Both the position numbers and the translations under genes were made by a program. Below the pieces are notes generated by a model. That model was not told the DNA's origin, did no database searches, and saw only the letters and a program-made list of their open reading frames with translations. From contig PKRC01000001.1 in assembly GCA_017577715.1 (NCBI GenBank), positions 124,001 to 188,000 on the forward strand: 64,000 bases of DNA. The letters are read 5' to 3'. This stretch comes from Clostridia bacterium (GTDB lineage Bacteria; Bacillota; Clostridia; Caldicoprobacterales; Caldicoprobacteraceae). This document shows, piece after piece, positions 60,468 through 64,000 of this stretch; position 1 is the stretch's first letter; the number at the start of each line of letters is the position of its first letter.

Positions 60468-61139
60468 ATGCTTATAAAAGACGCCATAAATGTTGGAGAG
60501 AAAATCGAGGTGGTGGTACGGGGACGTTTAAATGCGGATCCCAAAACCTGTTTCAGCATGGTGCAGGATGTCCCTCAAGATGATGAATTGCTCATTACCA
60601 TGCCCACGATAAAAGGGGAGCCTGTCGTGTTGGCCATTGGGCAAAGAGTAACGGTAAATTTCTTTCGCGAGCGGGGACAGTTCTACTTTGAGGCCGAGGT
60701 CATGGACCGACAGCAGACAGAGGCGATACAGCTTATACGCCTAAAGCGAGTTTCACCCATACACAGGATTCAGAGGCGTAACTTTTACAGGTTAAAGATA
60801 AATTTGCCTGTCCTTTTCAGGTTGGCTGAGCAGGGCAATCAGGCAGACGGGGCTAATTATATCAAAGCTTATACTGTAGACGTAAGCGGCGGTGGGATGC
60901 GGCTTTTGACCGATGAGGAATTGAAGCCAGGCCAACAGCTGGAATGCCGCCTTTCAATCGGAGAAAAAGATTTCCTTGAATTAAAAGGCCTGGTTATAAG
61001 GGTTGGTCCCTGCGTGGAGGGTCATTACAGATTTGAAGCGGGGATTAAGTTTGTCGATATTTTAGAATCCGAGCGGGATAGGTTAATTCGGTTCATATTT
61101 CAGCAGCAGCGCAGGTTAAAGGCAAAAGGCCTCATATAG
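60468..61139 (+). CDS. PilZ-domain flagellar brake protein (YcgR/YpfA-like)
   Basis: A 223-residue protein with an N-terminal YcgR-N-like beta domain (~1-100) and a C-terminal PilZ domain (~105-215). The cyclic di-GMP binding motifs are visible as RRNFYRLK (RxxxR) and VDVSGGGMRLL (DxSxxG). It is expected to slow or stop the motor when cyclic di-GMP is high. It takes the position that cheB occupies in the B. subtilis fla/che operon. Confidence 0.9.
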   Translation: MLIKDAINVGEKIEVVVRGRLNADPKTCFSMVQDVPQDDELLITMPTIKGEPVVLAIGQRVTVNFFRERGQFYFEAEVMDRQQTEAIQLIRLKRVSPIHRIQRRNFYRLKINLPVLFRLAEQGNQADGANYIKAYTVDVSGGGMRLLTDEELKPGQQLECRLSIGEKDFLELKGLVIRVGPCVEGHYRFEAGIKFVDILESERDRLIRFIFQQQRRLKAKGLI

Positions 61140-61220
61140 ATTAAGCAGGCAGACTATAAAAGGGAGCCTTCGTGAGGAGCATAGCCTTGTACAAAGCAAA
61201 AGGATTGGGGGGTTAATTCA

Positions 61221-63206
61221 ATGGATAACGAACAGTATATGAAACTATTCATCGAGGAGAGCAAAGAACATCTTCAAAACCTGAATAACAACCTTCTTGT
61301 GCTGGAACAGCAGCCGGACAATGCTGACGTGATAAACGAGATATTTCGATCGGCCCACACCTTAAAGGGCATGGCTGGTAGCATGGGCTTTAAAAACATG
61401 GCAAACCTGGCGCATGCCATGGAAAATGTGCTGGATAAAATTAGAAAAGGAAATATGGACGTGAGCGCCGACATTATGGATGCGCTATTTGAGGCTTTGG
61501 ATATCCTTGATGGGTTACTCCAAGGCATTATAGACAAGGGCATGGAGGATTTCATGGATATAAACGATATAAGTGCTAAACTTCAGGGCCTTGTAGATGA
61601 TTCAGGTAGCAAGGATGCGGACCATAGCCCACAAAAGCTGGAAAGAGAAGGCATACCCCTGGCCGATCACCATTTACACGTGATGGAGGAAGCAGTGAAA
61701 AACGGATTTACGCCTTATTACATAGAAGTTAGGCTCAAGGAGACCTGCCTCATGAAGGCTGCCCGGGCGTACATAATCTTTAAAGCCATCGAAAACTTTG
61801 GCCATATAATTTATTCCAACCCTTCGGCTCAGGACATAGAAGAGGAAAAATTTGATCTATCTTTTTCAGTGGTGGCGGTATGCAAAGCCGAGCTCGACAC
61901 TATAAAGAAGGAGCTGGACAGCATTTCGGAGATAGAAAGCATCGATATAAGGGAAATTCACCCGGATGATATACACGGCCACAGCCAAAGCAAGAAACCA
62001 CAGGCTCAGGAGACGGATAGGACGGCTGCGCCCCAAATTAAGGATAAGATATCCAGAGGAACCGGCAGGAGCATCAGGGTTAATATCGGAAGGCTGGATA
62101 GGCTCATGAACCTGGTCAGCGAGCTGATCATCATAAAGAACCGCCTACAAGATTTGCAGCGGTATGGCGACACGGCGGTAATGGCCGAATCGTTGGAGTA
62201 TCTGGGCAGGGTGACAGGAGAGCTCCATGACGCTGTAATGAAAGTAAGGATGATCCCTATCCAGGTGGTGTTCGAACAGTTTCCCAGAACGGTTCGGAAT
62301 CTAGCCAGGAGTACGGGCAAGGAAGTCAAGCTCAACATATTCGGAGCCGAAACTGAGGTTGACCGGACCATCGTTGATGAGATCGGGGAGCCGCTAATAC
62401 ACCTCATCAGAAATGCCATTGACCACGGCATAGAACCTCCTCAGGAGCGCATAGCCCTTGGCAAGCCTTCTGCCGGGCTTGTGGAGCTTAAAGCCTATCA
62501 TGATGGCGATAGCGTGGTGATAGAGGTCAGCGACGATGGAAGGGGCATAGATATCGACAAGGTTTTAAAGCGCGCGATAGAGCAAAAGCTGGTGTCACGC
62601 GAGGAAGCCGAAACCTTAAGCCAGCAGGAGATATTGCAGTTTATATTTGAAGCGGGTTTCAGCACTGCTGAAAAAGTAACCGACATTTCAGGGCGCGGTG
62701 TGGGGATGGATGTGGTTAAGACCAAAATCGAGTCCATTGGCGGTGTGGTTGATATAGACAGCCGTCCAAACCACGGAACGCGGTTTATAATCAGATTGCC
62801 TCTAACCCTTTCCATCATTCAGGCTTTGCTTGTATCCGTAGGGCAGGAGGTTTATGCCATACCTATAGGTTCCATAAAAGAGATAATAGAAATACCTGCA
62901 AAATCTATAAAGCTGGTACGCCAAAAAGAGTTCATCGATTATCGCGGACTTCTAATACCTTTTTTCCGACTGGCAAAGGTGCTGGAATGTCCCGGAGAGG
63001 TTAAGGCGGATGATGTGGTCACTGCTGTGATAGTAAAGAAGGGAGAAAGGTTGGCGGCACTGTCTGTGGATGAGCTGATAGGCCAGCAGGAGATAGTCAT
63101 CAAGCCGCTGGGAAAAGCACTTTCCAAGATCAAGATCGTGTCAGGAGCCACTATCCTGGGTGATGGGCGTGTAGTGCTCATCCTGGATGTAAACCACTTG
63201 ATTTAA
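61221..63206 (+). CDS. cheA: Chemotaxis histidine kinase CheA
   Basis: A 661-residue kinase. P1 (~1-110) has the phospho-accepting H46 in SAHTLKGMAG; P2 (~140-245) binds CheY/CheB; P3 dimerisation (~285-345); P4 (~350-525) has N-box NAIDHGIEPP, DDGRGIDID and GRGVGMDVVK; P5 (~530-661) is CheW-like. It phosphorylates CheY in response to receptors. ATG 61221 behind GGGGGG. Confidence 0.97.
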   Translation: MDNEQYMKLFIEESKEHLQNLNNNLLVLEQQPDNADVINEIFRSAHTLKGMAGSMGFKNMANLAHAMENVLDKIRKGNMDVSADIMDALFEALDILDGLLQGIIDKGMEDFMDINDISAKLQGLVDDSGSKDADHSPQKLEREGIPLADHHLHVMEEAVKNGFTPYYIEVRLKETCLMKAARAYIIFKAIENFGHIIYSNPSAQDIEEEKFDLSFSVVAVCKAELDTIKKELDSISEIESIDIREIHPDDIHGHSQSKKPQAQETDRTAAPQIKDKISRGTGRSIRVNIGRLDRLMNLVSELIIIKNRLQDLQRYGDTAVMAESLEYLGRVTGELHDAVMKVRMIPIQVVFEQFPRTVRNLARSTGKEVKLNIFGAETEVDRTIVDEIGEPLIHLIRNAIDHGIEPPQERIALGKPSAGLVELKAYHDGDSVVIEVSDDGRGIDIDKVLKRAIEQKLVSREEAETLSQQEILQFIFEAGFSTAEKVTDISGRGVGMDVVKTKIESIGGVVDIDSRPNHGTRFIIRLPLTLSIIQALLVSVGQEVYAIPIGSIKEIIEIPAKSIKLVRQKEFIDYRGLLIPFFRLAKVLECPGEVKADDVVTAVIVKKGERLAALSVDELIGQQEIVIKPLGKALSKIKIVSGATILGDGRVVLILDVNHLI

Positions 63207-63214
63207 AGGGGGTC

Positions 63215-63664
63215 ATGAAATTGTCAGAGAGCGGTCAGCTTAAGCAGTACATAGCCTTTGAGATAGATGATGAAATATACGCTATAGATGTGCTGTTTGT
63301 AGAGTCCATAGAGAGGATGACGCAGATAACCAGAGTGCCCCACAGTCCACCCGAGGTACTGGGGGTCATCAACTTGAGAGGGGATGTAATGCCGGTGATG
63401 AGTGCGAGGCGCATGCTGGGCTATGAAGAAAAGACGGCTGACGATGCAACGCGGATAGCAATACTGCGATACGACGAGTGCCGAATAGGGATGATAGTTG
63501 ACCGGGTAACCGAGATATTGAATATACCTCAAGATGAAGTGCTGTGGGGTGGGGAGGCTTTAGATGAAAAGAGAAAGGTGGTCATCTCCGGGCTCATAAA
63601 CTTAAGAGATAAGCCGGTTATGATAGTAGATATACCCCGTACTTTGGAATGGCTGTTAAACTGA
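63215..63664 (+). CDS. cheW: Chemotaxis coupling protein CheW
   Basis: A 149-residue CheW linking CheA to receptors, with YIAFEIDDEIYAIDV and GVINLRGDVMPV. Eight bases after cheA. ATG 63215 is close to the SD AAAGGGGG; TTG 63221 is a better-spaced alternative. Confidence 0.95.
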   Translation: MKLSESGQLKQYIAFEIDDEIYAIDVLFVESIERMTQITRVPHSPPEVLGVINLRGDVMPVMSARRMLGYEEKTADDATRIAILRYDECRIGMIVDRVTEILNIPQDEVLWGGEALDEKRKVVISGLINLRDKPVMIVDIPRTLEWLLN

Positions 63665-63686
63665 AAAGGCTAGGAGTGTAAGGTTC

Positions 63687-64000
63687 ATGCCATTTTCCTT
63701 TGATGATCTAAATTCCCTGTATTTGGATATATTGAGGGAGATAGGCACGATTGGAGCTGGCAATGCTGCTACATCCCTTTCAAAGATGCTAAACAGGCGA
63801 ATCGACATGAATGTTCCCGAGGTAAAGATAGCCGAGTTTAAAGATTTGGAAGACATAATGGAAGGAGCCGAAACCCATGTAGCGGGCATATATCTTGAGT
63901 TTAAAGGCGATATAAGCGGCACTGTCTTATTGGTGCTAGATGTAATTTCAGCCAAGCGTATCACCGCGCTGTTGCTGGGAAATGATTATGGCAGTATCTT
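63687..64000 (+). CDS. cheC: CheY-P phosphatase CheC (5' part, cut by window end)
   Basis: The first 104 codons of a CheC gene; the rest is beyond base 64000. EIGTIGAGNAATSLSKML near residue 18 is the CheC phosphatase helix with the expected Glu and Asn. In Bacillus CheC dephosphorylates CheY-P and partners with CheD. ATG 63687 with TAGGAGTGTAAGG upstream. Confidence 0.93.
   Translation, partial: MPFSFDDLNSLYLDILREIGTIGAGNAATSLSKMLNRRIDMNVPEVKIAEFKDLEDIMEGAETHVAGIYLEFKGDISGTVLLVLDVISAKRITALLLGNDYGSI

Noticed and set aside
1-64000. Mobile elements, CRISPR arrays, tRNA or rRNA genes.
   Set aside because: No transposase, integrase, direct-repeat array, tRNA cloverleaf or rRNA segment was recognised. 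The repeats seen are single inverted repeats or the two-unit speD leader.

Overview
The window comes from the chromosome of an endospore-forming, flagellated member of the Clostridia (Bacillota). The evidence is the spoIIA-sigF and spoVA operons, yunB, a serine T-box, an IspH-ribosomal protein S1 fusion of the kind seen in clostridial genomes, and a Bacillus/Clostridium-type fla/che operon. TTG and GTG starts with a good Shine-Dalgarno (SD) are common. I cannot name the species. I saw no rRNA, tRNA, insertion sequence, prophage, CRISPR array or origin; gene order looks like conserved core chromosome throughout.

Layout. 1-6.6 kb: the 3' end of surE, a YpmA-like small protein, an RpiR-type regulator, a histidine phosphatase, then an operon with its own promoter (HutP-like protein, aroH, cmk, plsC, ispH-rpsA). 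6.8-8.6 kb: convergent cheR and cheB, displaced from the main motility operon. 8.7-14.2 kb: a small unknown gene with a structured leader, an L,D-transpeptidase, lipoate ligase, a TPR protein and a class A penicillin-binding protein (PBP). 14.3-17.4 kb: speD with an unusual structured leader, a divergent FtsH-type protease and a Tyr-rich small protein. 17.5-23.5 kb: ribosomal protein L25/Ctc, a small unknown gene, spoIIAA-spoIIAB-sigF behind a sigma-H-type promoter, and the spoVA operon behind a sigma-G-type promoter. 23.5-32.4 kb: a second class A PBP, yunB, a serine T-box with an aminotransferase-serA pair, a YrrD-like PRC-barrel protein, a small membrane protein and an AI-2E-family permease. 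32.4-37.4 kb: alaS, ireB, an aldo/keto reductase with ferredoxin clusters, ruvX and a DUF1292 gene. 37.4-64 kb: one long motility operon, flgB to cheC, with cheC cut by the window end.

How the genes work together. The motility operon encodes the rod, MS ring and C ring, the export apparatus, hook, stator, assembly GTPase/ATPase pair, a PilZ brake and the CheA/CheW/CheY/CheC core; CheR and CheB supply receptor adaptation from 30 kb away. The spoIIA operon makes and controls the forespore sigma factor, and the spoVA operon that follows makes the dipicolinate channel. The T-box couples serine biosynthesis to uncharged serine tRNA.

The most interesting unexplained element is the speD leader on the minus strand (about 14735-14884). 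It has a 12-bp closing helix around two near-repeat domains whose inner stems differ by a compensatory base pair, a competing hairpin, and a C-run complementary to the speD ribosome-binding site. It looks like a tandem riboswitch-like element of a class I do not recognise. Secondary signals are an 11-bp inverted repeat across a PBP start codon, a 30-bp palindrome upstream of fliF, a 14-bp stem-loop between flgE and flbD, a non-T-box alaS leader, two overlooked small genes in the spoVA operon, and an NPVH instead of NPTH autocleavage site in FlhB.
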